NCBI GenBank assembly: GCA_002412495.1
Contig: DHVE01000129.1
Coordinates: forward strand, 62,001-126,000
Direction: 5' to 3'
DNA length: 64,000 nt
Source: Betaproteobacteria bacterium UBA5216
GTDB taxonomy: Bacteria; Pseudomonadota; Gammaproteobacteria; Burkholderiales; SG8-41
Position 1 is the first letter of the stretch. Each line of letters opens with the position of its first letter. Positions 54,244 to 62,859 of the stretch are shown piece by piece. The notes beneath the pieces were generated by a model. It saw only the letters and a list, made by a program, of their open reading frames with translations. It was not told the DNA's origin and did not search any database. A program made the position numbers and the translations under genes.

Positions 54244-56013
54244 ATGAATTCGCGTCCGGAAATCCTCCTCAAGACGGAAAACGATCTGCGTGTGATGCCG
54301 CATCTGCATCATTACGATATTCAGCGCGCGCGATTTTCGTGGGATGAGGCGCGCGGTGAACTCGCCGGGCTTCCGGGCGGGGCCATCAATATCGCTCATG
54401 AAGCCGTGGACAAGCATCTGGCCCAGCACACGCGCGAACACGTGGCGTTACGCTGGATCGGCAAACGTGGCGAGAAGCGTGACATTCGTTATAACGAACT
54501 GGCGCAGCTTACCAATCGCTTCGCCAACGTACTGCGTGAACTGGGCGTGGCGAAGGGTGACCGCCTGTTTATTCTCTGCGGGCGCATTCCGGAACTGTAC
54601 ATCGCCGCGCTCGGTGCATTGAAAAGCGGGACGGTGGTGTCCCCGCTGTTTTCAGCGTTCGGCCCGGAACCGCTGAAGACTCGTCTGGCCATTGGCGAGG
54701 GCAAGGTGCTGGTCACCACCGAAACGCTCTACAAGCGCAAGGTGGCCTCGATACGAGATCAGCTACCCGCGCTACAATACGTGCTACTGGTAAACGAGAA
54801 CGGTAACCCCACCGCCGTGCCGGGCACGCTCGATCTCGCGCAACTGATGGCAGACGTACCGGATACGTTTACGGTCGAAGCCACGCGGCCCGAAGACCCG
54901 GCCCTGCTGCACTTCACCAGCGGCACCACCGGCACGCCCAAGGGCGCGTTGCATGTGCATGGCGCGGCGGTCACGCACTGGGCCACCGGACGCTATGCGC
55001 TCGATTTGCACGCCGATGATATCTACTGGTGCACCGCCGATCCGGGTTGGGTCACCGGCACTTCGTATGGCATCGTCGCGCCGCTGATGCATGGCGTCAC
55101 CTGCATCATCGACGAAGCCGAATTCGACGCCGAGCACTGGTACCAACTGTTGCAGGAGCAGCAAGTCAGCGTCTGGTACACCGCGCCCACGGCGATACGC
55201 ATGCTGATGAAGGCCGGACCGGAGGCCGCGCGTCGATATCGCTTTCCGAAACTGCGCTTCATCGCCAGTGTGGGCGAACCATTGAATCCCGAAGCCGTGT
55301 GGTGGGGCAAGGAAGTGCTCGGTTTGCCGATCCACGACAACTGGTGGCAAACCGAAACCGGGGGCATTGTCATCGCCAACACGCCCGCTTTCCCCATCAA
55401 ACCCGGATCAATGGGCAGACCGCTACCGGGCATGGACGCCGGCATCGTGCGCAAGCGCGACGATGGCGTGATCGAGGAAATCACCACGCCTGATGTCGAA
55501 GGCGAGTTGGCATTAAAACCGGGCTGGCCGTCGATGTTTCGCGGTTATTTGAATCAGGAAGAACGTTACCGAAAATGTTTTGCCAGCGGCTGGTATCTCA
55601 CCGGCGATCTGGCCAAGCGCGACGCGGATGGCTACTACTGGTTCGTCGGGCGCGCCGATGACGTGATCAAATCCGCCGGGCACCTGATTGGCCCGTTTGA
55701 AGTCGAGAGCGCGCTGATGGAACACCCGGCTGTGGCCGAAGCCGGGGTAATCGGCAAGCCCGACGCGATGGTGGGCGAAGTAGTGAAGGCGTTCGTCTCG
55801 CTCAAGACCGGGCACAGCGCGTCAGAAGCGCTACGGATGGAACTGCTGGGCCACGCGCGCAAGCGCCTCGGCGCGGCGGTGGCGCCCAAGGAGATAGCGT
55901 TCCTGCCCTCGCTGCCGCGCACCCGCAGCGGCAAGATCATGCGGCGCTTGTTGAAGGCGCGGGAGCTCGGACTGCCGGAAGGCGACACGTCTATGCTGGA
56001 GGGCGGCGCATGA
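54244..56013 (+). CDS. acsA: Acetate-CoA ligase / AMP-forming acyl-CoA synthetase
   Basis: 589 residues from ATG 54244 (the TTG at 54232 would overlap the permease). Motifs: P-loop LLHFTSGTTGTPKGALH (about 221-237), DDIYWCTADPGWVTG, the DNWWQTETGG adenylate-binding loop and SGWYLTGDLAKRDADGYYWFVGR with hinge. The C-terminal lysine is in RTRSGKIMRR. The W in the WWQTETGG loop is typical of short-chain (acetate/propionate) enzymes. It is shorter than housekeeping Acs (about 650). It is 4 bp after the permease stop and overlaps pdhA by 4 bp, tying it to both. Confidence 0.87.
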   Translation: MNSRPEILLKTENDLRVMPHLHHYDIQRARFSWDEARGELAGLPGGAINIAHEAVDKHLAQHTREHVALRWIGKRGEKRDIRYNELAQLTNRFANVLRELGVAKGDRLFILCGRIPELYIAALGALKSGTVVSPLFSAFGPEPLKTRLAIGEGKVLVTTETLYKRKVASIRDQLPALQYVLLVNENGNPTAVPGTLDLAQLMADVPDTFTVEATRPEDPALLHFTSGTTGTPKGALHVHGAAVTHWATGRYALDLHADDIYWCTADPGWVTGTSYGIVAPLMHGVTCIIDEAEFDAEHWYQLLQEQQVSVWYTAPTAIRMLMKAGPEAARRYRFPKLRFIASVGEPLNPEAVWWGKEVLGLPIHDNWWQTETGGIVIANTPAFPIKPGSMGRPLPGMDAGIVRKRDDGVIEEITTPDVEGELALKPGWPSMFRGYLNQEERYRKCFASGWYLTGDLAKRDADGYYWFVGRADDVIKSAGHLIGPFEVESALMEHPAVAEAGVIGKPDAMVGEVVKAFVSLKTGHSASEALRMELLGHARKRLGAAVAPKEIAFLPSLPRTRSGKIMRRLLKARELGLPEGDTSMLEGGA

Positions 56014-57002
56014 GCGGCGTGATACCCCTGAAGCCAGTGAACTTGCCGCGCGAACTGGCGTTGAAGTTGCTGACTGACATGGTACGCATACGCCGCTTCG
56101 AGGAAGCCTGCGCGCGTCTCTATGGCGACGGCAGAATCCGCGGATTTCTGCATCTGTATATCGGCGAGGAAGCCGTCGCGGTGGGCGCGATCCGGGCGCT
56201 GACACCACAAGACGCCATCGTCGCCACCTATCGCGAGCATGGCCACGCCCTGACACGCGGTGTCAGCGCCAACGCCATCATGGCCGAGATGTTCGGCAAG
56301 CAAACCGGCTGTTCGCATGGGCGCGGCGGCTCCATGCATTTGTTTGACGCGGCCACGCGTTTTTATGGCGGCAATGCCATCGTGGGCGGCGGACTGCCGC
56401 TCGCCACGGGCTTGGCGCTTGCTGACAAACTTCAACAAAAACATGCAGTTACAGCATGCTTCTTCGGCGAAGGTGCGATGGCGGAAGGGGCGTTTCACGA
56501 ATCGCTGAACCTCGCGGCATTGTGGCAATTGCCAGTGGTTTTTTTCTGCGAGAACAATCTCTACGCCATGGGCACCGCGTTGGCCCGCTCGGAATCGCAA
56601 ACCGATCTGTGCGCAAAAGCCGCGGCCTACCAATTGCCCGCGTTGCGCGTCGACGGCATGGACGTGGTTGCAGTGCATGAGGCTGCGCGCACCGCAGTGC
56701 AGACCGTGCGCGACACCGGCAAGCCGTATTTCGTGGAATTTCAAACCTATCGATTCCGCGCCCACTCCATGTTCGACGCAGAGTTGTACCGTGACAAGGC
56801 TGAAGTCGAGGAATGGAAAAAACACGGGCCAATACACAATCTCACGGGCCGGTTAAAAGTCATGGCCTGGCTGACCGAGGAAGACTTCCAGACGATTGAC
56901 GCCGAGGCACTGCGCGAAGTGGACGCGGCGATAGCATTCGCCGAAGCAAGCCCATGGGAACCCGTGGAAACATTGACCAGGGATGTTTACGCCGCGCCAT
57001 GA
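56010..57002 (+). CDS. pdhA: Pyruvate dehydrogenase-type E1 component, alpha subunit
   Basis: 330 residues. TPP motif: GEGAMAEGAFHESLNLAALW with the closing ENN (FFCENNLYAMGTALARSE). The phosphorylation-loop region YRFRAHSMFD and the early HLYIGEEAVAVGAI and YREHGHAL match E1 alpha of pyruvate/acetoin dehydrogenases. It combines with E1 beta to decarboxylate a 2-oxoacid (or cleave acetoin) and acylate the lipoyl group of E2. A 142-bp gap with a REP-like hairpin separates it from pdhB. Confidence 0.88.
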   Translation: MSGVIPLKPVNLPRELALKLLTDMVRIRRFEEACARLYGDGRIRGFLHLYIGEEAVAVGAIRALTPQDAIVATYREHGHALTRGVSANAIMAEMFGKQTGCSHGRGGSMHLFDAATRFYGGNAIVGGGLPLATGLALADKLQQKHAVTACFFGEGAMAEGAFHESLNLAALWQLPVVFFCENNLYAMGTALARSESQTDLCAKAAAYQLPALRVDGMDVVAVHEAARTAVQTVRDTGKPYFVEFQTYRFRAHSMFDAELYRDKAEVEEWKKHGPIHNLTGRLKVMAWLTEEDFQTIDAEALREVDAAIAFAEASPWEPVETLTRDVYAAP

Positions 57003-57044
57003 ATTTAATTCTTCTATTAGTCTGCGGCTTACGGATATGGCGTG

Positions 57045-57060
57045 CGGGAGCTTGCTCCCG
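57045..57060. repeat. REP-like hairpin between E1 alpha and E1 beta genes
   Basis: CGGGAGCTTGCTCCCG is a perfect 7-bp stem with a TT loop, preceded by GTG. It closely resembles the core of Pseudomonas-type REP elements. A related partial word (GAGCAAGCCGCTC) follows at about 57104. It interrupts an otherwise overlapping operon. Confidence 0.65.
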
Positions 57061-57144
57061 TTGTAGTTACCACGGCAATCAGCCAAACATCAAAGTGCGA
57101 GCAAGCCGCTCCGCCTCAATTGTTCCCTGGTCCCCCACGCCACA

Positions 57145-58128
57145 ATGAACGCCAAAACCACTTACCGCGAAGCGCTGCGCGAAGCACACCGCGACGCGCT
57201 GCTTGCCGATCCGCGCGTGTTCCTTATGGGAGAGGACGTGGGCAAGTACGGCGGCTCGTACGCAGTGTCGAAAGGTTTTTTCGAAGAATTCGGCGCGGAT
57301 CGCATCCGCGATACGCCACTATCGGAACTCGCCTTCGTGGGCGCGGGTATCGGTGCGGCGCTGGGCGGCATGCGCCCCATCGTCGAGGTAATGACCGTCA
57401 ATTTCAGTTTGCTCGCGCTCGACCAGATCGTGAATAACGCAGCCACCCTGCGCCACATGTCCGGCGGGCAATTCTCGATTCCGCTGGTGATCCGCATGAC
57501 AACCGGAGCGGGACGCCAACTGGCGGCACAACACTCACACAGCTTCGAGGGCTGGTACGCGCACGTGCCGGGGCTAAAGGTGCTGGCGCCCGCTACCCTC
57601 GACGACGCACGCGGCATGCTGGCGCCCGCGCTGGCCGACCCGGACCCAGTGTTGATATTCGAACACGCGCTGCTGTACAACATGGAAGGCGAACTCACCG
57701 GCTATTGGAAGCATGCCGATATCCGGAAAGCCAGTGTGCGGCGCGCGGGCACGCAGGTCAGTCTGATTACGTATGGCGGATCGCTATGGAAAACGCTCGA
57801 CGCGGCCCAAGAACTCGCGGCGCAAGGCATTGACGCGGAAGTGATCGACCTGCGCGTGCTGCGCCCGCTGGACACCGAGACCATCCTGTCGTCCGTGAGC
57901 AAGACACACCGTGCGGTCGTCATCGACGAGGGCTGGAAAACCGGCAGCCTTGCCGCGGAAATCTGCACATGCATCGCCGAAGAAGGCTTTTACGATCTCG
58001 ATGCGCCGCTGGCGCGCGTATGTACCGAAGAAGTACCGATTCCCTACCCCAAACATCTCGAAGACGCCGCGCTGCCGCAAACACCCAAGATCGTGGCCAC
58101 CGTAAAACGAATGCTGGGACAATCATGA
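57145..58128 (+). CDS. pdhB: Pyruvate dehydrogenase-type E1 component, beta subunit
   Basis: 327 residues. Family stretches: FLMGEDVGKYGGSYAVSKG, DTPLSELAFVGAGIGAAL, MTTGAGRQLAAQHSHSFEGW and DLRVLRPLDTETI. The glutamate that activates TPP is in LMGEDVG. It forms the alpha2beta2 E1 with pdhA. The stop overlaps the E2 start by 4 bp. Confidence 0.9.
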   Translation: MNAKTTYREALREAHRDALLADPRVFLMGEDVGKYGGSYAVSKGFFEEFGADRIRDTPLSELAFVGAGIGAALGGMRPIVEVMTVNFSLLALDQIVNNAATLRHMSGGQFSIPLVIRMTTGAGRQLAAQHSHSFEGWYAHVPGLKVLAPATLDDARGMLAPALADPDPVLIFEHALLYNMEGELTGYWKHADIRKASVRRAGTQVSLITYGGSLWKTLDAAQELAAQGIDAEVIDLRVLRPLDTETILSSVSKTHRAVVIDEGWKTGSLAAEICTCIAEEGFYDLDAPLARVCTEEVPIPYPKHLEDAALPQTPKIVATVKRMLGQS

Positions 58129-59339
58129 TTGAATTCAAGCTGCCCTCGCTCGGCGCGGACATGGATCAAGGCAAACTTGTCGAATGGAAGGTCAAGCCCG
58201 GCGATGCGGTGACCAAGGGCAGCATTGTCGCCGTGGTGGACACCAGCAAATCGGCGATTGATGTCGAAAGCTGGCACGAGGGCACGGTGTACGAACTTGT
58301 TACGCAACCAGACGAAACTATTCCCGTGGGCACGGTGATGGCGCTTTTGCTGGAGGCCGGCGAGACGCCGGAAGCTGCCGAAGCGTGGAAGCGCGCACAC
58401 GCTGCACCGGCCACGGCCGCCACGGAAAGCATGGCTGCGCCTGCGGCCGCGGTAACCTCACCGCCGGGGGCAAGCGTTACAGCCGAACCGGATACCCGTG
58501 CGCGCGTATCCCCCGCCGCAGCCCCCGTGCGAACCCGCGCAACCCCCGCCGCGCGTAAACGCGCCGCCGAACTCCGCGTCGATCTCGCCTCGCTCGCCGG
58601 CAGCGGACCCGATGGCGCCATCACCATCGAAGACGTGGAAAAGTGCTCCCAAGCCGCCCCCGCCCCCGTCAATCGCATGACCAAGATGCGCAAGACTATC
58701 GGCGCGGCGATGGCGCGCTCCAAGCGAGAGATACCGCACTACTACCTCGCCAGCGACATTCCGCTCGCCCGCGCCACCGAATGGCTCGCGTCATACAACG
58801 CGCAACGCAACGTCACCGAGCGCGTGCTAATGGCGGCACTGCTGCTGAAGGCCGTTGCCATCGCGTTAAAGCACCATCCCAACCTTAATGGGTTCTATCG
58901 CGACGGACATTTCCAGCCGGCGAGCGCCGTGCATCCGGGCGTCGCAATTTCACTGCGCCAGGGCGGACTCATCGCGCCGGCGCTGCATGATTGCGACAGC
59001 CGGGGTCTGGACGACCTGATGCGTGGCCTCGCCGATCTGGTGCGACGCGCGCGCGCGTTCACGCTGCGCAGTTCCGAATTCTCCGACCCTACCATCACCG
59101 TCACCAATCTCGGCGACGGCGGTGCCGATCTGGTGCATGGCGTGATTTATCCGCCGCAGGTGGCGATCCTCGGCTTTGGCGGCATACGCGAACGGCCCTG
59201 GATAGTGGATGGCGTGGTACGCGCACAGCCGATGGTCACGGCAACGCTCGCCGCCGACCATCGCGTCACCGATGGACACACGGGTGCGTTGTTTCTGGCC
59301 GACCTGTCGCGCCTGCTGCAAACACCGGAGAACCTATGA
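58125..59339 (+). CDS. Dihydrolipoamide acyltransferase E2
   Basis: 404 residues. An N-terminal lipoyl domain (1-80) has the lipoylated lysine at K42 (VVDTSKSAIDVES). An Ala/Pro linker and a peripheral-subunit-binding domain (about 138-172, TPAARKRAAELRVDLASL) follow. The catalytic domain starts at RMTKMRKTIGAAMARSK and ends with DHRVTDGHTGA, whose His and Asp are catalytic. There is one lipoyl domain, as in acetoin and branched-chain enzymes. No E3 gene is linked, so E3 must be supplied from elsewhere. Confidence 0.92.
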   Translation: MIEFKLPSLGADMDQGKLVEWKVKPGDAVTKGSIVAVVDTSKSAIDVESWHEGTVYELVTQPDETIPVGTVMALLLEAGETPEAAEAWKRAHAAPATAATESMAAPAAAVTSPPGASVTAEPDTRARVSPAAAPVRTRATPAARKRAAELRVDLASLAGSGPDGAITIEDVEKCSQAAPAPVNRMTKMRKTIGAAMARSKREIPHYYLASDIPLARATEWLASYNAQRNVTERVLMAALLLKAVAIALKHHPNLNGFYRDGHFQPASAVHPGVAISLRQGGLIAPALHDCDSRGLDDLMRGLADLVRRARAFTLRSSEFSDPTITVTNLGDGGADLVHGVIYPPQVAILGFGGIRERPWIVDGVVRAQPMVTATLAADHRVTDGHTGALFLADLSRLLQTPENL

Positions 59340-59374
59340 CCCTGAACAACAACACCGCGATAGGGTGACCCTCA

Positions 59375-59623
59375 ATGCAAACCGCAGAACTACGCAACAC
59401 CGTTCACGCGATACTGCAATCCATCGCCCCGGAAATAGATCCAACCGCGCTCGATGCCGCGGCCCCGCTGCGCGAGCAAATTGATCTCGACTCGATGGAT
59501 TACTTGAATTTCATCATCGGCATGCACGAGAGGCTCAATGTCGATATTCCGGAAAGCGATTACCAGAAACTCGTCAGCCTCGATGACATCGTAAACTATC
59601 TGCGCGGCAAGCTCCCCGCCTGA
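59375..59623 (+). CDS. Acyl carrier protein
   Basis: 82 residues, acidic and helical. The 4'-phosphopantetheine serine is S40 in DLDSMDYLNFII, matching the DSL/DSM motif of carrier proteins; the domain is otherwise ACP-sized. It follows the E2 gene by 35 bp. It is not the fatty-acid AcpP of a fab cluster; its presence after an E1/E2 complex suggests an acyl group passed from CoA or lipoyl to ACP, which is inference. Confidence 0.85.
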   Translation: MQTAELRNTVHAILQSIAPEIDPTALDAAAPLREQIDLDSMDYLNFIIGMHERLNVDIPESDYQKLVSLDDIVNYLRGKLPA

Positions 59624-59677
59624 ATCGCCGTCTTGTTACAAGATCGCGGCTGAGCATCGCGGCACGCCGGCGTTGGC

Positions 59678-59691
59678 TTGATATGGATCAA
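59678..59691. promoter_or_regulatory. FNR/ANR-type operator, exact
   Basis: TTGATATGGATCAA, exact consensus, centred about 132 bp before the ABC ATPase at 59817 and 55 bp after the ACP stop. Confidence 0.75.
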
Positions 59692-59816
59692 CGCACGCGC
59701 CGCTCGCCTCAATACACTTTGATGGCGTGGATAAGCCGATTCCGCCAGTTGACGGGTTGACGCCGCCTCACCCGCCGTATCAGCGGGCCAAGATGCTGCT
59801 TTGAGAGGGCAACAAC

Positions 59817-60785
59817 ATGATAAAAGTTGAAAATCTCTGCAAGACCTTCGGCACCCGAACCGTGGTCAACGACGTGTCGTTCAGCGTCGAGCGCGGCGAG
59901 GTGCTTGGATTTCTCGGGCCCAATGGCGCGGGCAAATCCACCACCATGCGTATCATCACCGGCTACTACCCGCCGACATCGGGCCGCGTGACCATCGGCG
60001 GATTCGATATTCAGGAAAATCCCATCGAAGCCAAGCGCCTGATCGGCTACCTGCCGGAAAACGCTCCCGGCTACGCCGACATGACAGTATACGGCTTTCT
60101 GAATTTCATGGCGGAGTTGCGCGGAATGAAAGGCGATGCCCGCAAGAAAGCGGTGCAACACGATGTGGAATTGTGTTCCCTGCAAAACGTTGTGTATCAG
60201 AACATCGATACCTTGTCCAAGGGCTACAAACACCGCACCTGCCTGGCGCAGGCGCTGCTGCACGATCCACAAGTGCTGATCATGGACGAACCCACCGACG
60301 GGCTGGATCCCAATCAGAAGCACGAAGTGCGCGGCCTCATCCGGCGCATGGCGTCGAACAAGGCAATTATTTTTTCCACGCACATCCTTGAAGAAGTCGA
60401 AGAAACCTGCACGCGCGCCATCATTATCGATCGCGGCGTCATCGTGGCCAACGGCACGCCCGCGGAGCTGAAGGCGCGCTCCGACATGGCGGGCGCGGTA
60501 CACGTGCAGATCGCCGGCGTCGCGGACGCGATGTTGCTGGAGCACTTGCACCGTGTCCCCGGCGTGGTGCGTGCCGAGGTGATTGCCGCCACCGATGCGC
60601 GTGTCGAGGCGCGCGCCTACCCCGACAAGCGCAATCCCAATGTGAATTTAACGCGCGCCATCGCCGAACTGGCCGCACAGCAGCATTGGCAACTCGACGA
60701 GATCCACACCGAGAGCGGGCGTCTTGACGAAGTGTTCCGAGCCATTACCCTGCCTGATACCGTGATTGCCGCAAAGGCCGCGTAA
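59817..60785 (+). CDS. ABC transporter ATP-binding protein, GldA/NatA-type
   Basis: 322 residues. Walker A GPNGAGKSTT (about 35-44); the signature reads LSKGYKHRTCLAQALLHDP rather than LSGGQ, which is the form of GldA-type ATPases; Walker B VLIMDEPTDGLDP; switch FSTHILEEVEE. A C-terminal domain of about 100 residues follows. GldA-type ATPases normally pair with an ABC-2 permease encoded just downstream; here the next gene lies on the other strand, so no permease is linked. Confidence 0.88.
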   Translation: MIKVENLCKTFGTRTVVNDVSFSVERGEVLGFLGPNGAGKSTTMRIITGYYPPTSGRVTIGGFDIQENPIEAKRLIGYLPENAPGYADMTVYGFLNFMAELRGMKGDARKKAVQHDVELCSLQNVVYQNIDTLSKGYKHRTCLAQALLHDPQVLIMDEPTDGLDPNQKHEVRGLIRRMASNKAIIFSTHILEEVEETCTRAIIIDRGVIVANGTPAELKARSDMAGAVHVQIAGVADAMLLEHLHRVPGVVRAEVIAATDARVEARAYPDKRNPNVNLTRAIAELAAQQHWQLDEIHTESGRLDEVFRAITLPDTVIAAKAA

Positions 60786-60813
60786 TCCAGGTCGATTTAA
60801 AACAGCGTCAGGC

Positions 60814-62106
60814 TCAGAAATATAACCTTACCATCAGTTCCAGCCGCCGCCGGTTTTGCTTTTCGCCAAACTCTGTGTAGTTGCTGCCACTCAGGAAGAA
60901 CGTCCTTAGTCGCAATTCAACATTGGTAATCCCGGTGTACAGCATTTCAGGTGCAACCGAAACGCTGCGGTCATTCAGGTTTGCAATCAGCGTCACCGAG
61001 GGCGTGAAGTACAGAATATCGAACGGCTCTTTCTGCGACGCCCGAAGATAAAAATAATTTCGACCGGCGTTGGGGCGACCGTACCCGGACTGGCTCAGAT
61101 TTTGCGTGCGTTGCAACGGCGCCGTGACGCCGGTGGCGAGAAATTGCCGATAGGCGCTATCGGCCAATTGATAAAAGCCGCGCAACTCGCTATCGCCGTA
61201 TCCACCGCCATTGCGGTAATACTCCGCGATGAGGGTCGCTTCGCGTTCGGTCAAATACCGCACGCCCAGCAAGTAGCTGTGGGCGTTAGCGACGCTGGCC
61301 GTCACATTACCGGCCGCATCGGTTACGCGCCGCTGCACGTCCTCGACGCGCGCCCACTCCCCATGCACTTCCAAATTGCTGGTCACATTCCGCGAGAAAT
61401 CCACGCCAACGCGCCGCGTGCGGCTGCCCTTGGACAAGAACATGAAATCGATATCGGTGTCGCGGTACAGCAGGTAGAGTTTCGCCGCGACATTATTGTG
61501 GCCGGGCTGGCCAAAATCGCCATTCAGGTGTGATCGCGCGGGCAGCAGCACCGGGGTGAACGCCACGGTTTGCAGCAGTCCGTCGAAATTTCGGATGAAG
61601 TCGGCGGAAAGCGCGGTAAAGCCCTCGCGCGCGAGTTCGGGGTCGTTGGGATCCTTCAGTCGCTCGACGAATCCCACCGGATTCCAAGCGTAACCCTTGC
61701 CCCATTTAAGCGCGGTCTTGCCTGCGTCGAGCGTGAAACCCGGCTGCGGTTTATATGACGCATACAGTTCGTCAAAGCGACCCGTGCGCGCGCTATCGAC
61801 CGTGTCGTGCTGAAACTCAACATGCGCGCGGGCGTTCAGCGTGAAGTCGCCCGAGCGCATTTTGCCGGAGGGTTTGAACAGGGCCGTGGTGCGCTCCAGA
61901 TTTACACGCGGCGCGAGATAGTTGTTCAACTGATACTGCGCGCCGCTGTTGTTCAGGCGGAAACGGTCATACCGAAACTCCACGTAACCATTTAATTCAT
62001 AAGGTTTTTTCTGAAACTCCGTGGCATCGAACGAATAGGTCTCCGCGCCCCGCGCCGGCATCGCTGCGAGCAGCACCCAACAAACGAACCATAGCCGCCG
62101 CATCAC
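60814..62106 (-). CDS. Outer-membrane beta-barrel protein, paralogue of the gene at 19222
   Basis: 430 residues. A signal peptide ends near MPARGAE. The body is strand-rich and ends in the aromatic LMVRLYF. GFTLDAGKTALKWGKGYAWN and PVGFVERLKDPNDP match the 19222 protein closely; the shared block spans roughly residues 118-170. Its start overlaps the stop of the LolA-like gene by 4 bp. Here it is linked to a LolA-like carrier and an FtsX-type permease, which suggests export of a lipid or lipoprotein to the outer membrane. Confidence 0.78.
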   Translation of the reverse strand: MMRRLWFVCWVLLAAMPARGAETYSFDATEFQKKPYELNGYVEFRYDRFRLNNSGAQYQLNNYLAPRVNLERTTALFKPSGKMRSGDFTLNARAHVEFQHDTVDSARTGRFDELYASYKPQPGFTLDAGKTALKWGKGYAWNPVGFVERLKDPNDPELAREGFTALSADFIRNFDGLLQTVAFTPVLLPARSHLNGDFGQPGHNNVAAKLYLLYRDTDIDFMFLSKGSRTRRVGVDFSRNVTSNLEVHGEWARVEDVQRRVTDAAGNVTASVANAHSYLLGVRYLTEREATLIAEYYRNGGGYGDSELRGFYQLADSAYRQFLATGVTAPLQRTQNLSQSGYGRPNAGRNYFYLRASQKEPFDILYFTPSVTLIANLNDRSVSVAPEMLYTGITNVELRLRTFFLSGSNYTEFGEKQNRRRLELMVRLYF

Positions 62107-62846
62107 TTGCGCAGGTCTTCCACCCGCGGCAGATAGTTGAGCGTAAACACCTCGTCCGGCAACTCGCGCTTCTTCAATTGCGAGTAGAGCATCACCGATT
62201 TGTATCCTTTATACAGCGGGCTGTCAGTTTCGACTGTCGCAGGGCGGCGGATGCCGCCGCCAAAATCCTGAATGTCCTTGAAGTGCAGCGTCTTGATCAA
62301 CATGCCACTCGCCGCATAAGCCTCTATTTTCACGGGCAAAATCAGCTTGCGATCTACCCACATTTTGAGCCGGTCATAGGCGACCTCACCGGTGCGCGCC
62401 TTCAACGCCAGCACATGGGCGTCTTTTTCCTCGGTAACGCCCTCCGCGTTATATTCGGCGGTGTAATCGATGCGCAGAATATCCGCGTTGTTGAATACGC
62501 CGCCGATCACCGATTGCAGGCTGGTGATGCGCACCGGCTTGCCGACATTGGGGATATAGAGCCACATGTTATCGCCAAGCCGTAGCGTGGCGCGTCCCTT
62601 GTCGCTGGGGGGCGCGAGAAACAACGCGACAATCTTGTCGCGGCCCTTCTTCACCGAATAGAGCACGAATTCTTTCTTGGTGCCATCCGGTTCGATGTTA
62701 ATCAGCTTGCGGAACATCTCGTACGACTCCGGCTCGAGATTGCGATCCACGCGTTTCAGAATTTCATTGCCATCGGCGGCGTGCGTCCATCCACCAATAA
62801 ACAACAGCACGGCGCATGCCAGCAAACGAGTGAGCATCGATTTCAT
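62103..62846 (-). CDS. LolA-like outer-membrane lipoprotein-sorting protein
   Basis: 247 residues from ATG 62844-62846 (AGGGA six bases upstream; the ATG at 62867 overlaps the permease stop). A signal peptide ends near GWTHAADG. The mature part has the half-barrel pattern of the LolA-like family: YEMFRKLINIEPDGTKKEF, LRLGDNMWLYIPNVGKP, GEVAYDRLKMWVDRKLILP and a strand-turn-strand end. These proteins carry a lipophilic cargo across the periplasm. It is coupled to the permease and to the beta-barrel gene on either side. Confidence 0.87.
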   Translation of the reverse strand: MKSMLTRLLACAVLLFIGGWTHAADGNEILKRVDRNLEPESYEMFRKLINIEPDGTKKEFVLYSVKKGRDKIVALFLAPPSDKGRATLRLGDNMWLYIPNVGKPVRITSLQSVIGGVFNNADILRIDYTAEYNAEGVTEEKDAHVLALKARTGEVAYDRLKMWVDRKLILPVKIEAYAASGMLIKTLHFKDIQDFGGGIRRPATVETDSPLYKGYKSVMLYSQLKKRELPDEVFTLNYLPRVEDLRK

Positions 62847-62859
62847 GGCGGGTCCCTGG

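Noticed and set aside
53070..54272. A 400-codon minus-strand frame opposite the ABC permease
   Set aside because: The plus strand encodes a clear two-domain permease with EAA loops; the minus frame is a shadow.
55635..56837. A 400-codon minus-strand frame opposite acsA and pdhA
   Set aside because: It spans the junction of two genes with strong motifs on the plus strand, so it cannot be real.
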